Below are positions 18,235 through 30,396 of a stretch of DNA of 54,660 bases, piece by piece. Source of the stretch: Desulforhopalus sp. (GTDB lineage: Bacteria > Desulfobacterota > Desulfobulbia > Desulfobulbales > Desulfocapsaceae). Every line of letters begins with the position of its first letter. Positions within the stretch are counted from its first letter, which is position 1. The notes beneath the pieces were generated by a model. That model made no database searches. It was not told where the DNA came from and saw nothing but the letters and a program-made list of their open reading frames with translations. The stretch is from positions 1 through 54,660 of the forward strand of contig JANJUM010000130.1 in assembly GCA_024710585.1 (NCBI GenBank), written 5' to 3'. The translations under genes were made by a program, and so were the position numbers.

Positions 18235-19578
18235 ATGAATGTAACGGTATTTGGCGTGGGCTATGTCGGCCTGGTGCAGGCGGCGGTACTGGCCGATGTC
18301 GGCCACAGTGTCTGCTGTGTCGATGTCGACGAAAAGAAGATCGAGGGCCTCAAAAATGGGGTCATACCCATCTTCGAGCCGGGGCTGACCGAACTGGTTC
18401 GCGAAAATTACAAGAAGGAGCGCCTCTTCTTCACCACCGATGCCGCCAGCGGTGTCGACCATGCCGAGGTGCTGTTCATCGCCGTCGGCACGCCCCCCGA
18501 TGAGGACGGCAGCGCCGACCTGCAGTATGTCCTGGCGGTGGCCGGGACCATTGCCCGGACCATGCGCGACAGCAAGATCGTCGTCGACAAGTCCACCGTG
18601 CCGGTGGGCACCGCCGACAAGGTGCGCAACCATATGGCCGCCATCCTTGCCGAGCGCCAGGTTGACATTCCCTTCCATGTCGTCTCCAACCCCGAGTTCC
18701 TCAAGGAAGGCTCGGCCCTCGAAGATTGCATGCGCCCGGAGCGGATCATCATCGGCACCGAGAGCGAGCAGGTCGAGGAGGTGATGCGCGAGCTCTACGA
18801 GCCGTTTTCGCGCAATCACGACAAGATCATGATCATGGACGTGCGCAGCGCCGAATTCACCAAGTATGCCGCCAACTGCCTGCTGGCCACCAAGATCTCC
18901 TTCATGAACGAGATGTCCAATCTCGCCGAGCGCCTCGGTGTCGATATCGAGCAGGTGCGGCGCGGCATCGGCTCGGATTCGCGCATCGGCTACCAGTTCA
19001 TTTATCCCGGCTGCGGCTATGGCGGCTCCTGTTTCCCCAAGGATGTTCAGGCGCTGGAGCGCTCGGCGCGGGAGATCGGCTACCAGGCGGAGATCCTTCA
19101 GGCGGTGGAGCGGGTCAACAAAAGGCAGAAGGAGAAGCTCTTCCAGCATATCTCCTCCTTCTACCGTGACGGCGTGGCCGGCAAGGTCTTCGCCGTGTGG
19201 GGGCTGTCGTTCAAGCCCAATACCGACGATATGCGCGAGGCCTCAAGCCGCGTGCTCCTCGAGGCCCTGTGGCGGGCCGGGGCAAGGGTACAGGCCTACG
19301 ACCCCGAGGCCATGGAAGAGGCGCAGCGCATCTACGGCAGCCGCGACGACCTTACCCTCATGGGCACCAAGGAGGCGGCTCTGCACGGGGCCGACGCCCT
19401 GGCCATCGTCACCGAGTGGAAGAGCTTCCGCGTCCCCGACTTCAAGGCCCTGGTGCGCGAGCTGCGCGACCGGGTAATCTTCGATGGCCGCAACCTCTAT
19501 GACCCGGCGCGGGTCGAGGCGCTGGGGCTGGCCTACTACGGCATCGGCCGCGGCCGCTCCATCCGCCTCGAGGGCTGA
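18235..19578 (+). CDS. ugd: UDP-glucose 6-dehydrogenase
   Basis: A 447-residue NAD-dependent enzyme that oxidises UDP-glucose to UDP-glucuronate. The N-terminal Rossmann motif G-V-G-Y-V-G-L, the mid-domain P-E-F-L-K-E-G and the catalytic Cys in [12 protein letters not shown] are intact, and the C-terminal UDP-binding domain keeps [12 protein letters not shown]. The start is ATG 18235 with GAGGAAAGGG upstream; the frame is open for 76 codons before it without similarity. It heads a run with gmd and fcl for cell-surface polysaccharide precursors. Confidence 0.95.
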   Translation: MNVTVFGVGYVGLVQAAVLADVGHSVCCVDVDEKKIEGLKNGVIPIFEPGLTELVRENYKKERLFFTTDAASGVDHAEVLFIAVGTPPDEDGSADLQYVLAVAGTIARTMRDSKIVVDKSTVPVGTADKVRNHMAAILAERQVDIPFHVVSNPEFLKEGSALEDCMRPERIIIGTESEQVEEVMRELYEPFSRNHDKIMIMDVRSAEFTKYAANCLLATKISFMNEMSNLAERLGVDIEQVRRGIGSDSRIGYQFIYPGCGYGGSCFPKDVQALERSAREIGYQAEILQAVERVNKRQKEKLFQHISSFYRDGVAGKVFAVWGLSFKPNTDDMREASSRVLLEALWRAGARVQAYDPEAMEEAQRIYGSRDDLTLMGTKEAALHGADALAIVTEWKSFRVPDFKALVRELRDRVIFDGRNLYDPARVEALGLAYYGIGRGRSIRLEG

Positions 19579-19628
19579 GCGAGAAGGGTCGCGCGGCAAC
19601 TGGCGACAACGACATACATAGAGGTAAC

Positions 19629-20756
19629 ATGGCAACGAAAAAAGCTCTCATTACCGGCATCACCGGTCAGGACGGCGCCTATCTCGCCGAACTGCTCCTG
19701 CACAAAGGCTATGAGGTGCATGGCATCAAGCGCCGCGCCTCGCTCTTCAATACCGACCGCATCGATCATCTCTACCAGGATCCCCACGTCGGCAACCGCC
19801 GCTTCATCCTCCATCACGGCGATCTCACCGACAGCTCGAGCCTCATCCATATCATCGGCAAGGTCCGCCCGGACGAGATCTACAACCTCGCCGCCCAGTC
19901 CCATGTCGCGGTGTCCTTTGAAGAGCCGGAATACACCGCCAACTCCGACGCCCTCGGCACCCTGCGCGTGCTCGAGGCCATCCGTATCCTCGGCCTCACC
20001 GGGAAGACGAAATTCTACCAGGCCTCGACTTCCGAGCTCTACGGTCTGGTGCAGGAGATTCCGCAGACCGAGAAGACCCCCTTCTACCCACGCTCGCCCT
20101 ATGCGGTGGCCAAGCTCTACGCCTACTGGATCGTGGTCAACTACCGCGAGGCCTACAATATCTTCGCCTGCAACGGCATCCTCTTCAACCACGAGTCGCC
20201 GCTGCGCGGCGAGACCTTCGTCACCCGCAAGATCACCCGGGCGCTGGCGCGCATCCTGCTCGGCCTGCAGGACTGCCTCTACCTCGGCAACCTCGACGCC
20301 AGGCGCGACTGGGGCCATGCTCGCGACTATGTCGAGATGCAGTGGCTGATGTTGCAGCAGGACAAGCCGGAAGACTTCGTCATTGCCACCGGCGTGCAGC
20401 ACTCGGTACGCGATTTCGTCGACGCGGCGGCAGCCGAGCTTGGCGTGCGCCTGGAGTGGCGCGGCAAGGGACTGGAGGAGGTCGGTGTCGTTGCCGCCGT
20501 GCCGCCGGGGGCGGTGGAGGGCGGAGGGATGAAGGTCGGCGATACCGTGGTGCGTGTCGACCCCCGCTACTTCCGCCCCACCGAGGTGGAAACACTCCTT
20601 GGCGACCCGACCAAAGCGCGCGAGAAGCTCGGCTGGGTGCCGCGCACCACGTTTGCCGATCTGGTCGCCGAGATGATGCGCGCCGACCTCGAGGAGGCGC
20701 GGCGCGACGAGCTATGCCGCAACGAAGGCTTCCAGGTGCTCAACCATCACGAGTAG
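19629..20756 (+). CDS. gmd: GDP-mannose 4,6-dehydratase
   Basis: A 375-residue short-chain dehydrogenase-type enzyme making GDP-4-keto-6-deoxymannose. [11 protein letters not shown] binds NADP, S-T-S-E-L-Y-G holds the catalytic Thr/Ser and Glu, and Y-A-V-A-K is the Y-x3-K pair. F-N-H-E-S-P-L-R-G and [13 protein letters not shown] are standard. It begins 50 bases after ugd and stops 10 bases before fcl, which uses its product. Confidence 0.97.
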   Translation: MATKKALITGITGQDGAYLAELLLHKGYEVHGIKRRASLFNTDRIDHLYQDPHVGNRRFILHHGDLTDSSSLIHIIGKVRPDEIYNLAAQSHVAVSFEEPEYTANSDALGTLRVLEAIRILGLTGKTKFYQASTSELYGLVQEIPQTEKTPFYPRSPYAVAKLYAYWIVVNYREAYNIFACNGILFNHESPLRGETFVTRKITRALARILLGLQDCLYLGNLDARRDWGHARDYVEMQWLMLQQDKPEDFVIATGVQHSVRDFVDAAAAELGVRLEWRGKGLEEVGVVAAVPPGAVEGGGMKVGDTVVRVDPRYFRPTEVETLLGDPTKAREKLGWVPRTTFADLVAEMMRADLEEARRDELCRNEGFQVLNHHE

Positions 20757-20766
20757 GGGTGCTGCC

Positions 20767-21861
20767 ATGGCCGATGCCGATCTCCGCCGACCGCTGAACC
20801 CTCGTGAGCGCATCTACGTCGCCGGCCATCGCGGCATGGTCGGCTCGGCCATCGTGCGCCACCTGCAGGCCATCGGCTGCAGCAACGTGGTGACGAGAAA
20901 CCATGGCGAGCTCGACCTCACCGACCAGCGGGCGGTAGGTCAGTTCTTCGCCACGGAAGGCATCGACCGCGTGGTGCTGGCCGCCGCCAAGGTCGGCGGC
21001 ATACATGCCAACAACAGCTATCCCGCCGAGTTCATCGCCGTTAACCTGCAGATCGAAGTCAACGTCATCGATGCCGCCTACCGTGCCGGGGTCAAGGATC
21101 TGCTCTTTCTCGGCAGTTCCTGCATCTATCCCAAATACGCCACGCAGCCCATGGACGAGGGGCAGCTGCTCACCGGCGTGCTCGAGCCCACCAACGAGCC
21201 CTATGCGGTGGCGAAGATCGCCGGCATCAAGCTGTGCGAGGCCTACAACCGCCAATACGGCACACGCTACCGCTCGCTGATGCCCACCAATCTCTACGGG
21301 CCGGGGGACAACTACCACCTCGAGAACAGCCATGTCATCCCGGCGATGATCCGTAAATATCACCTCGCCACCCTGGCGGTGAAGGGTGATGCCGCCGCCA
21401 TCCGCGCCGACGAGAAAGTCTATGGCGCCATTCCCGGCGACGTCGCCCGGGCCATCGGCTACCTGCCGGAAAGCGGCACGCTCGACATCTCCCGGCCTCC
21501 CAGGGTGCTCCTCTGGGGCAGCGGCTCGCCGCGGCGCGAGTTCCTCCATGTCGATGACATGGCCGCCGCCTCGGTGCATGTCATGACCCTGGCCCAGGAG
21601 GAGTTCCTGCCGCCGCACCCCTCCTTCGTCAATGTCGGCACCGGCAGCGACCTCACCATCCGCGAGGCGGCGGCGGAGATCGCCGCCATGGTCGGCTTCG
21701 CTGGCGAAACGGTCTATAATCCCCAACAGCCCGATGGCACGCCACGCAAGCTGCTCGACACCAGGCGTCTGGCAAGCCTCGGCTGGCGGCCGCGCCTCAG
21801 CTTCCGCGAAGGCCTCGCCGACGCCTACCGCCACTATCTCGCCCGCCTGGGACGAGCCTGA
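20767..21861 (+). CDS. fcl: GDP-L-fucose synthase
   Basis: A 364-residue epimerase/reductase converting GDP-4-keto-6-deoxymannose to GDP-L-fucose. G-H-R-G-M-V-G-S binds [12 protein letters not shown] and [10 protein letters not shown] carry the catalytic Ser/Cys and Tyr/Lys. [15 protein letters not shown] marks substrate binding. It is about 40 residues longer than the usual 320, the excess lying between H-V-I-P-A-M-I-R-K and W-G-S-G (around residues 200-245). It pairs with gmd. Confidence 0.95.
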   Translation: MADADLRRPLNPRERIYVAGHRGMVGSAIVRHLQAIGCSNVVTRNHGELDLTDQRAVGQFFATEGIDRVVLAAAKVGGIHANNSYPAEFIAVNLQIEVNVIDAAYRAGVKDLLFLGSSCIYPKYATQPMDEGQLLTGVLEPTNEPYAVAKIAGIKLCEAYNRQYGTRYRSLMPTNLYGPGDNYHLENSHVIPAMIRKYHLATLAVKGDAAAIRADEKVYGAIPGDVARAIGYLPESGTLDISRPPRVLLWGSGSPRREFLHVDDMAAASVHVMTLAQEEFLPPHPSFVNVGTGSDLTIREAAAEIAAMVGFAGETVYNPQQPDGTPRKLLDTRRLASLGWRPRLSFREGLADAYRHYLARLGRA

Positions 21862-21867
21862 GTCGTC

Positions 21868-21893
21868 AGCCCCTGGCCTTCGCCGGGGGCCAG
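21868..21893. terminator. Hairpin after fcl
   Basis: A GC-rich inverted repeat CCCCTGGC / GCCGGGGG with the loop CTTC lies just downstream of fcl. It lacks a T-run, so it may be only a weak or Rho-dependent end. Confidence 0.3.
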
Positions 21894-21998
21894 TCCCCGC
21901 CATATTCCTTGCCATCGACGCCTCCGCCACGCTGGTGGAGCCTCATACGGAGATGGGTCGGCTTGCCATTTCTGGCGGCAGGCGGCCTACGCCGGCCT

Positions 21999-24634
<2,636 letters not shown>

Positions 24635-24643
24635 CCGCAGACC

Positions 24644-25345
24644 ATGGAAACCGGTCGTCGTCAGACCCTGGCCGCGATTGGCAGGGGGGTGCGGCGGGCT
24701 CTGCCCATCGTTCTCGGCTATGTGCCCATCGGCTTCGCCTACGGGGTGCTGGCCGGCAAGAGCGGCATCTCCGAGGCCAACACCCTGCTCATGTCGCTGG
24801 TCGTCTTTGCCGGGTCGTCGCAGTTTATCGCCATCGGCCTGTTCGCCTCGGGCAGCGGGCCTGCGGCGGCGATCGTCACCACCTTCGTCGTCAACCTGCG
24901 CCATCTGCTCATGGCGGCCTCCCTGGCCCCATTCCTCTCCGGCTGGAAGAAGCGCCACCTGGCGTGGTTCTCCTTCCAGCTCACCGACGAGACCTTCGCC
25001 CTGCACAGCTCGGCGGCGGGCCGGCTCGGGCAGTGCCGCCCGGAGGCCCTGGCCCTCAACATGACTGCCCAGGCCTCATGGGTCCTGGGAACTCTGCTGG
25101 GCATCCTCGCCTCGGGGCTGATCGGTGATATCGGCCCCCTGGGTCTCGACTACGCCCTGGCGGCGATGTTCATCGCCCTGCTCGTCGGCCAATGCGAGAA
25201 CCGTGCGCGGGTGGTCACCGCCATCCTCTCCGCTGCCGTGGCCACCCTGCTCAACCTCGCCGGCTGGCAGCAGTTTCATGTCATCGTCGCCACGGTCATC
25301 GGCGCGAGCCTCGGCCTTTTCTACGAACAATGGACCAAGAGCTGA
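24644..25345 (+). CDS. azlC: AzlC-family branched-chain amino acid exporter, large subunit
   Basis: A 233-residue membrane protein with roughly five to six hydrophobic segments. It shows the family block P-I-V-L-G-Y-V-P-I-G-F-A-Y-G-V-L-A and F-A-G-S-S-Q-F. AzlC works with small AzlD partners (YgaZ-YgaH in E. coli) to export valine and related amino acids. It begins 9 bases after the dehydrogenase gene and overlaps azlD by 16 bases, so translation is coupled. Confidence 0.92.
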   Translation: METGRRQTLAAIGRGVRRALPIVLGYVPIGFAYGVLAGKSGISEANTLLMSLVVFAGSSQFIAIGLFASGSGPAAAIVTTFVVNLRHLLMAASLAPFLSGWKKRHLAWFSFQLTDETFALHSSAAGRLGQCRPEALALNMTAQASWVLGTLLGILASGLIGDIGPLGLDYALAAMFIALLVGQCENRARVVTAILSAAVATLLNLAGWQQFHVIVATVIGASLGLFYEQWTKS

Positions 25346-25662
25346 TCTTCTGGACAATCCTCGGCATGGCGGTGGTCACCTATGTGCCACGGCTGCTGCC
25401 ACCGCTTTTTCTCAGTGGCCGCAACCTGCAGCCGCTGCTGGTCGCCTGGCTGCGTCTCGTGCCGCCGGCGGTGCTGGCGGCGATGCTCGCCCCCTCGCTG
25501 CTCGTCAAGGGCGGCAGCATCGAACTCGGCTTCGACAACCTCTTCTTCTGGGCCGCCCTGGTCGCCTTTCCCGTGGCCTGGAAGAGCGGCAGCCTTTTTC
25601 TCACCGTAATTGTCGGCATGGGCCTGGTGGCGCTCGGCCGTTTTCTCGGCATCGGCCTCTAG
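25330..25662 (+). CDS. azlD: AzlD-family transporter small subunit
   Basis: A 110-residue membrane protein with three to four hydrophobic segments, typical of AzlD: an N-terminal T-Y-V-P-R-L-L-P motif, then L-R-L-V-P-P-A-V-L-A-A-M. It forms the two-component exporter with AzlC. The ATG at 25330 lies inside the end of azlC (16-base overlap). mutY starts 6 bases after its stop. Confidence 0.9.
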   Translation: MDQELIFWTILGMAVVTYVPRLLPPLFLSGRNLQPLLVAWLRLVPPAVLAAMLAPSLLVKGGSIELGFDNLFFWAALVAFPVAWKSGSLFLTVIVGMGLVALGRFLGIGL

Positions 25663-25668
25663 GCGCCC

Positions 25669-26829
25669 ATGGGCCTGAATTCCCGCGCCAGCCATAGCGA
25701 GGATAGCGGCCAGCAGCTGGCGCCCCGGCTGCTGCAGTGGTTTGCCAGCCATGGCCGTCCCTTGCCCTGGCGGAAGACCTACGATCCCTACCAGGTGTGG
25801 CTCTCCGAGGTGATGCTGCAGCAGACGCAGATGGAACGGGGCGTAGCCTATTTCAGACGCTGGCTGGAGCGTTTTCCCAACGTCGAGGCGGTGGCCGCGG
25901 CCTCTCGCGAAGAAATCCTCAAGGCTTGGGAAGGGCTGGGCTATTACGCCCGGGCGCGGAACCTGCACCAGGCCGCGCAGTGCATCGTCCGCGATCATCA
26001 AGGTCTCGTGCCCCGTTCCTACGAGACGCTGCGCAGCCTGCCGGGTATCGGCCCCTACACGGCGGCGGCGATTGCCAGCATCGCCGGCAACGAGGACGTG
26101 GCGGCGGTCGATGCCAACGTGCTGCGCGTCTACGCCCGGCTCTTCGACATCGACAGGCCGGTCGGCTCAGGTCCCGGTCGCAGGCAGGTGGAGGAACTGG
26201 CGGCAAGGCTGCTTCCCCCCGGTCGGGCGCGGCTCTACAACCAGGCGCTGATGGACTTCGGCGGGCTGGTCTGCCTGCCGCGCCTGCTGCGCTGCGCCAG
26301 CTGCCCGCTCTCCTCCCTGTGCCGTGCCGCGAGGGCGGGAACGGTGGCGCAGCGTCCGCTGGCGAAAGTGAAGAAGAAGCTGGTATGTCTGCAGCGGGCG
26401 GCGGCGGTGATTGTCGGTCCGGGCGGGCTGGTTCTCTGCCAGCGGCCGGCGGGTGAGCTCTGGGGGGGAATGTGGGAGTTTCCCGGTGGCAAGTATGGTG
26501 AGGAGGGTGCGGCCGAGGCCTTGCCATCCCTCATACGGCGGCAGACCGGCCTGGTGGTGCGCGTCGAGCGGGAGATCGTCACCGTGGTGCACCACTATAC
26601 CCATCACCGTGTGCAGTTGACGGCCCTGCTCTGCGCTGTGGTGGGCGGCGAGGCGCTGCGAGGCGGGGAAATGGGCACGGCCAGCCGCTGGGTGCCTCGC
26701 AATGAGCTGCATCGCTATGCCTTTCCCGCCGGGACGCGCAAGATCCTGGCCCATATCGAGGCTGTCTGCCCGGAACTGCTCCTTGGCCCGCAAGACGCCG
26801 CCGGTTGCGGCTGCCCGTCACTCTTCTGA
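25669..26829 (+). CDS. mutY: Adenine DNA glycosylase MutY
   Basis: A 386-residue base-excision enzyme that removes adenine opposite 8-oxoguanine. The catalytic Glu is at 47 in S-E-V-M-L-Q-Q-T-Q; the helix-hairpin-helix L-P-G-I-G-P-Y-T-A and catalytic Asp in V-D-A-N-V are intact. The C-x6-C-x2-C-x5-C cluster site is present (V-C-L-P...C-A-S-C...C). The C-terminal NUDIX-like domain (W-G-G-M-W-E-F-P-G-G) recognises 8-oxoG. It converges on the nth-xth fusion, so three base-excision activities are clustered here. Confidence 0.95.
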   Translation: MGLNSRASHSEDSGQQLAPRLLQWFASHGRPLPWRKTYDPYQVWLSEVMLQQTQMERGVAYFRRWLERFPNVEAVAAASREEILKAWEGLGYYARARNLHQAAQCIVRDHQGLVPRSYETLRSLPGIGPYTAAAIASIAGNEDVAAVDANVLRVYARLFDIDRPVGSGPGRRQVEELAARLLPPGRARLYNQALMDFGGLVCLPRLLRCASCPLSSLCRAARAGTVAQRPLAKVKKKLVCLQRAAAVIVGPGGLVLCQRPAGELWGGMWEFPGGKYGEEGAAEALPSLIRRQTGLVVRVEREIVTVVHHYTHHRVQLTALLCAVVGGEALRGGEMGTASRWVPRNELHRYAFPAGTRKILAHIEAVCPELLLGPQDAAGCGCPSLF

Positions 26830-26956
26830 CTCCCCATCGGGCGCATCCTTGCCTGACCCTTGCGACAAATTTCAGGGCGAATTACAGCCCCGGCTATGTC
26901 ATCTTCCGCGTGTTCTGGCGTAGCCCGGCGCGTCATGGCAGGCCTGCACCGCCCGT

Positions 26957-28405
26957 TCAGCTCTCCAGGGCGAGCTCGATGCTCACCGGGCAGTGGTCCG
27001 AGCCGGTGATCTCGGGCAAGATGCCGGCGCTGTGCACGCGCTGCCGCAGTTCCTCGCTGACACAGAAGTAGTCGATACGCCACCCGATGTTCTTGGCGCG
27101 GGCGTTGAAGCGGTAGCTCCACCAGGTGTACTGGCCCGGTTCCTGATTGAAGATGCGAAAAGTGTCGACATAGCCGGCAGCGACGAAGCCGTCCATGGAG
27201 GAGCGCTCTTCGGGGGTGAAGCCGGCGTTCTTGACATTGGCCTTGGGGTTGGTGAGGTCGATCTCCTTGTGGGCGACGTTGAAATCGCCGCAGAGGACCA
27301 CCGGCTTCTCTTTGCGCAGCGTCTCAGCGTAGCGAAGCAGGCTGGCGTTGAAGCGCAGCTTGAAGTCGAGGCGCTTGAGCTCGTCACCGCTGTTGGGGAA
27401 GTAGATATTGACGAAGAAACACCGCTCGAGCTCGAGGGTGATGACCCTGCCCTCGCAGTCGAACTCGGCCTCGCCGAGGCCGTAGCGCACCGCCAGCGGC
27501 GCGACGCGGCTGTAGATGGCCACCCCGGAGTAACCTTTGCGCTCGGCGCTGTGCCAGTAGGAGGTGTAGCCGGGGATGTCTTTCAGCTCGGCGGAGAGCT
27601 GCTCGACCTGGGCCTTGGTCTCCTGGATGGCGACGATGTCGGCGTCGAAGGAGAGCATCTGCTCGACAAAGCCCTTCTTTTCCACGGCCCGGATGCCGTT
27701 GACGTTCCAGGAGATGCATTTCAAGAGGGATGACTGGGCCATTTTTCCTCCAGGAGGTTTGCGGGGGCGCACCCCGTGTTGCGGACAGAGCCCCTGCAGC
27801 GGGCAGCGGTCGCAGTGCGGCGACACCGGCCGGCAGATGCTCTGTCCGAAGGCCACCAGCAGGGAGTTGATGGGGATCCAGTGGCGCTCGGGGAGGGTGG
27901 CGCGCAGGGCCATCTCGGTCTGCAGCGGGTTGGCGGTGTCCACGTATCGCCAGATATTGGTAATGCGGTGCACGTGGGTGTCAACGCAGATGGCCGGTTT
28001 TTTAAAGGCGACGCTGCGCACCAGGTTGGCGGTCTTGCGGCCGACGCCGGGAAGGGTGACCAGCTGCTCGATCTCTTCCGGCACCTTGCCGCCAAAGGCC
28101 TGCAGGGTTGACGGCAGGCGATGCAGGTGCTCCGCCTTGGTGCGGTAGAAGCCCACCGGGAAGATGAGCCGGGCGATCTCCTCGACCCCAAGCACCGCCA
28201 GTCCGTCGATGTCCGGTGCCCGGGCGAAGAGGCGGGCCGAGGCGGCGGCTGTGGTCTCGTCCTTGGTGCGCGCCGAGAGGATGGTGGCCACCAGGACCTT
28301 GTAAGGGTCCTCGGTCTGCACGGCGATGAGGTCGACCACCGGGGTGGTGGCATGGCGCACCGCCTCGGCAACGAGGTGGAGAAAACGGTCGATATCGACG
28401 TTCAT
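26957..28405 (-). CDS. nth-xth: Endonuclease III - exodeoxyribonuclease III in-frame fusion
   Basis: One uninterrupted 482-codon frame holding two repair enzymes. Residues 1-215 are endonuclease III: L-P-G-V-G-R-K-T with catalytic Lys124, Asp142 in V-D-T-H-V-H-R, and the 4Fe-4S ligands C191, C198, C201, C207. Residues 222-482 are an ExoIII-type AP endonuclease: W-N-V-N-G-I-R-A, Q-E-T-K, G-D-F-N-V-A and the C-terminal G-S-D-H-C-P. No stop separates them. Codon 222 is an ATG preceded by GGAGG, so a free 261-residue Xth can also be made. The gene follows the PLP decarboxylase by 15 bases. Confidence 0.9.
   Translation of the reverse strand: MNVDIDRFLHLVAEAVRHATTPVVDLIAVQTEDPYKVLVATILSARTKDETTAAASARLFARAPDIDGLAVLGVEEIARLIFPVGFYRTKAEHLHRLPSTLQAFGGKVPEEIEQLVTLPGVGRKTANLVRSVAFKKPAICVDTHVHRITNIWRYVDTANPLQTEMALRATLPERHWIPINSLLVAFGQSICRPVSPHCDRCPLQGLCPQHGVRPRKPPGGKMAQSSLLKCISWNVNGIRAVEKKGFVEQMLSFDADIVAIQETKAQVEQLSAELKDIPGYTSYWHSAERKGYSGVAIYSRVAPLAVRYGLGEAEFDCEGRVITLELERCFFVNIYFPNSGDELKRLDFKLRFNASLLRYAETLRKEKPVVLCGDFNVAHKEIDLTNPKANVKNAGFTPEERSSMDGFVAAGYVDTFRIFNQEPGQYTWWSYRFNARAKNIGWRIDYFCVSEELRQRVHSAGILPEITGSDHCPVSIELALES
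27742..27751 (-). promoter_or_regulatory. Internal ribosome binding site within nth-xth
   Basis: On the minus strand GGAGG (27751-27747), then AAAA, then an in-frame ATG at 27742. It encodes the linker P-G-G-K and also would place a ribosome at the first residue of the Xth half. Confidence 0.6.
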
Positions 28406-28420
28406 CGCTTGGCCTGCCGC

Positions 28421-29677
28421 CTAGGGCCGAAAGACGTCGGGGCCAAAGGAGAGGGTGGCGAAGTAGTCGTCCACCGTCTCGGCGCGACGGATCAGCTCGG
28501 TCGTGCCATCGCTGCGCAGGAGCAGCTCCTTGGGGCGCAGGTTGCCGTTGTAGTTGAAGCCCATGGCGATGCCATGGGCGCCGGTGTCGTGGATGACCAG
28601 CAGGTCGCCGTCGACGATCTTCGGCAGGGGGCGTTGAATGGCGAATTTGTCGTTGTTCTCGCACAGCGAGCCGACAACATCCACCACCTCCGTTGCACCG
28701 CCCTCTTTGCCTACCACGTCGATATGATGATAGGCTCCGTACATGCCGGGGCGCATCAGCGAGCTCATCGAGGCGTCAACCCCGACGTAGGTGCGATAGA
28801 TCTCTTTGCGGTTGATGGCGGTGGTGACCAGAACGCCGTGGGGGCCGGTCATGAAGCGTCCGCTCTCCATGTAGAGGGCAGGCTGGTAGCCATGGCGCGT
28901 CGCGAAAGCCTGGAAAAGGTCGGCGATCTCCCGGCCCATGCTGACGAGGTCGAGGTTCGCGGCGTCGGGACGGTAGGGGATGCCGAGGCCGCCGCCGATG
29001 TTGACGAACTCGAAGGTGATGCCCAGCTCGGCGGAGATCTCCTCCACCAGTTCGAGGAGCATGGCGGCGGTCTGCACCATGTAGCGGTAGTTGAGCTCGT
29101 TGGAGGCGAGCATGGTATGCAGGCCGAAGCGGCTGGCTCCCATCTCCCTGGCCTGGCGGAAGGCGGGGAGCAGCTGCTCGTGGCTGACCCCGTACTTCGA
29201 CTCCACCGGGTTGCCGATGATCTCGTTGCCGCTGCGCCGCTCCCCGGGGTTATAGCGGAAACAGATAAGTTCCGGCATCTCCGGCACCTTGGGGAGCAGG
29301 CTGATGTCGTCGAGGTTGAGGATCGAGCCGCCCTCGGCGGCCGCCTCGTCAAAGTCTTCGGCGCTGGTGTTGTTGGAGGTGAACATCAGGTCCTCGCCGC
29401 GCGCCCCGACGCGGCGGCTGAGACGCAGCTCGGCGATGGAGCTGCAGTCGAAGCCAAAGCCCATTTCGGCCATGACCGCCAGGACGCGGGGGTTGGGCAG
29501 GGCCTTGACCGCATAGTATTCGCGGAAGCGGGCCACGCCGGCAAAGGCCTCCTTGAGGCGCCGGCCGGTGTCGCGGATACCCTGTTCGTCGTAGATATGA
29601 AAGGGCGTGCCGTAGTGGGCGGCGATGGAGGGCAGGAGGGGAAAGAGTCGCTGTCTGAAGGTCTCGGGCATCGGCAT
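28421..29677 (-). CDS. lysA: PLP-dependent diaminopimelate decarboxylase-type enzyme
   Basis: A 418-residue fold-type III PLP decarboxylase. The PLP lysine is in Y-Y-A-V-K-A-L-P-N; the glycine-rich phosphate loop is V-N-I-G-G-G-L-G-I-P; the C-terminal partner motif has Cys in S-L-C-E-N-N-D and then G-A-H-G-I-A-M-G-F-N-Y-N. These fit meso-diaminopimelate decarboxylase (last step of lysine synthesis), but ornithine or carboxynorspermidine decarboxylases are related. It lies 5 bases after the Lrp-like regulator gene, which may control it. Confidence 0.85.
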   Translation of the reverse strand: MPMPETFRQRLFPLLPSIAAHYGTPFHIYDEQGIRDTGRRLKEAFAGVARFREYYAVKALPNPRVLAVMAEMGFGFDCSSIAELRLSRRVGARGEDLMFTSNNTSAEDFDEAAAEGGSILNLDDISLLPKVPEMPELICFRYNPGERRSGNEIIGNPVESKYGVSHEQLLPAFRQAREMGASRFGLHTMLASNELNYRYMVQTAAMLLELVEEISAELGITFEFVNIGGGLGIPYRPDAANLDLVSMGREIADLFQAFATRHGYQPALYMESGRFMTGPHGVLVTTAINRKEIYRTYVGVDASMSSLMRPGMYGAYHHIDVVGKEGGATEVVDVVGSLCENNDKFAIQRPLPKIVDGDLLVIHDTGAHGIAMGFNYNGNLRPKELLLRSDGTTELIRRAETVDDYFATLSFGPDVFRP

Positions 29678-29682
29678 GGTGG

Positions 29683-30147
29683 TCAGTCCTTGAAGTGTTC
29701 CGGAAGGGGGATGCGGCTGGTTTCCTTGATCGTCGCCAGTACGGTTTCGGTGGAGGTGGAGAGCACGCCGGGAATGGTGGCGAGGCGCTCGCCGAGAAAG
29801 GAGTGCAGGGACAGGGTGTCGGCGGTGCGCACCTTGATGAGGTAGCAGTCGTCGCCGGCGACGAAGTGGATCTCCTGCACCTCGCCCATCAGGCTGAGGG
29901 CATGGCCGACCGCTTCCCGGGCCGCCGCCGTCGTGCGCACGTGGACGAAGGCCACCTGGGCGAAGCGGAAGCGCTGCGGGTTGAGGCGTACCTCGTAGCC
30001 GTCGATAATCCCCTGCTTCTCCATCTTGCGGATGCGCTCGAGCACCGCCGAGGGGGCGAGCCCCACCTGGCGGGACACCTCGATATTGGGGATTCGCGCC
30101 TTTTCCTGGAGAATCTTGAGGATCTCCATGCTGATGCTGTCCAACAT
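29683..30147 (-). CDS. Lrp/AsnC-family transcriptional regulator
   Basis: A 154-residue regulator: N-terminal winged helix-turn-helix (I-L-K-I-L-Q-E-K-A-R-I-P-N-I-E-V-S-R-Q-V-G-L-A-P-S-A-V-L-E-R-I-R-K-M-E), then the RAM effector domain with G-D-D-C-Y. ATG 30147 is the natural start; the open frame upstream is antisense to the MBL gene. It probably senses an amino acid and controls the lysA-like gene 5 bases downstream. Its promoter carries two dyads that could be its own operator. Confidence 0.9.
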   Translation of the reverse strand: MLDSISMEILKILQEKARIPNIEVSRQVGLAPSAVLERIRKMEKQGIIDGYEVRLNPQRFRFAQVAFVHVRTTAAAREAVGHALSLMGEVQEIHFVAGDDCYLIKVRTADTLSLHSFLGERLATIPGVLSTSTETVLATIKETSRIPLPEHFKD

Positions 30148-30170
30148 TCCCTTTGTCCTCCTGAGGGCAG

Positions 30171-30211
30171 GAATATATTCTCTGATATGGATCAGGTCAA
30201 GAATATCGTTC
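30171..30211 (-). promoter_or_regulatory. Promoter and candidate operator of the Lrp-like gene
   Basis: On the minus strand: -35 TTGACC (30200-30195), 17 bases, -10 TATATT (30177-30172). The -10 lies inside the perfect palindrome GAATATATTC (30171-30180), and a second copy GAATATCGTTC (30201-30211, plus-strand sense) abuts the -35, 30 bases away. This is a classic layout for autorepression. A third partial copy GAATTTC is at about 30216. Confidence 0.6.
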
Positions 30212-30396
30212 TGTGGAATTTCAAATAAAGAGAAAATAATCTTGATCTCGGTGATGATCGGAAAATGCCTTGGGCTACGTTGAGGAAGGTATACAGCCGC
30301 CATCCCTTGATTTGTCGCCTTATCTTTGATACCAAAGGAAGAAAGGCCGATGCTGCCATGACGGCGGCGTCGAGCCGCTTGTGCAGGGAGCGCGCT

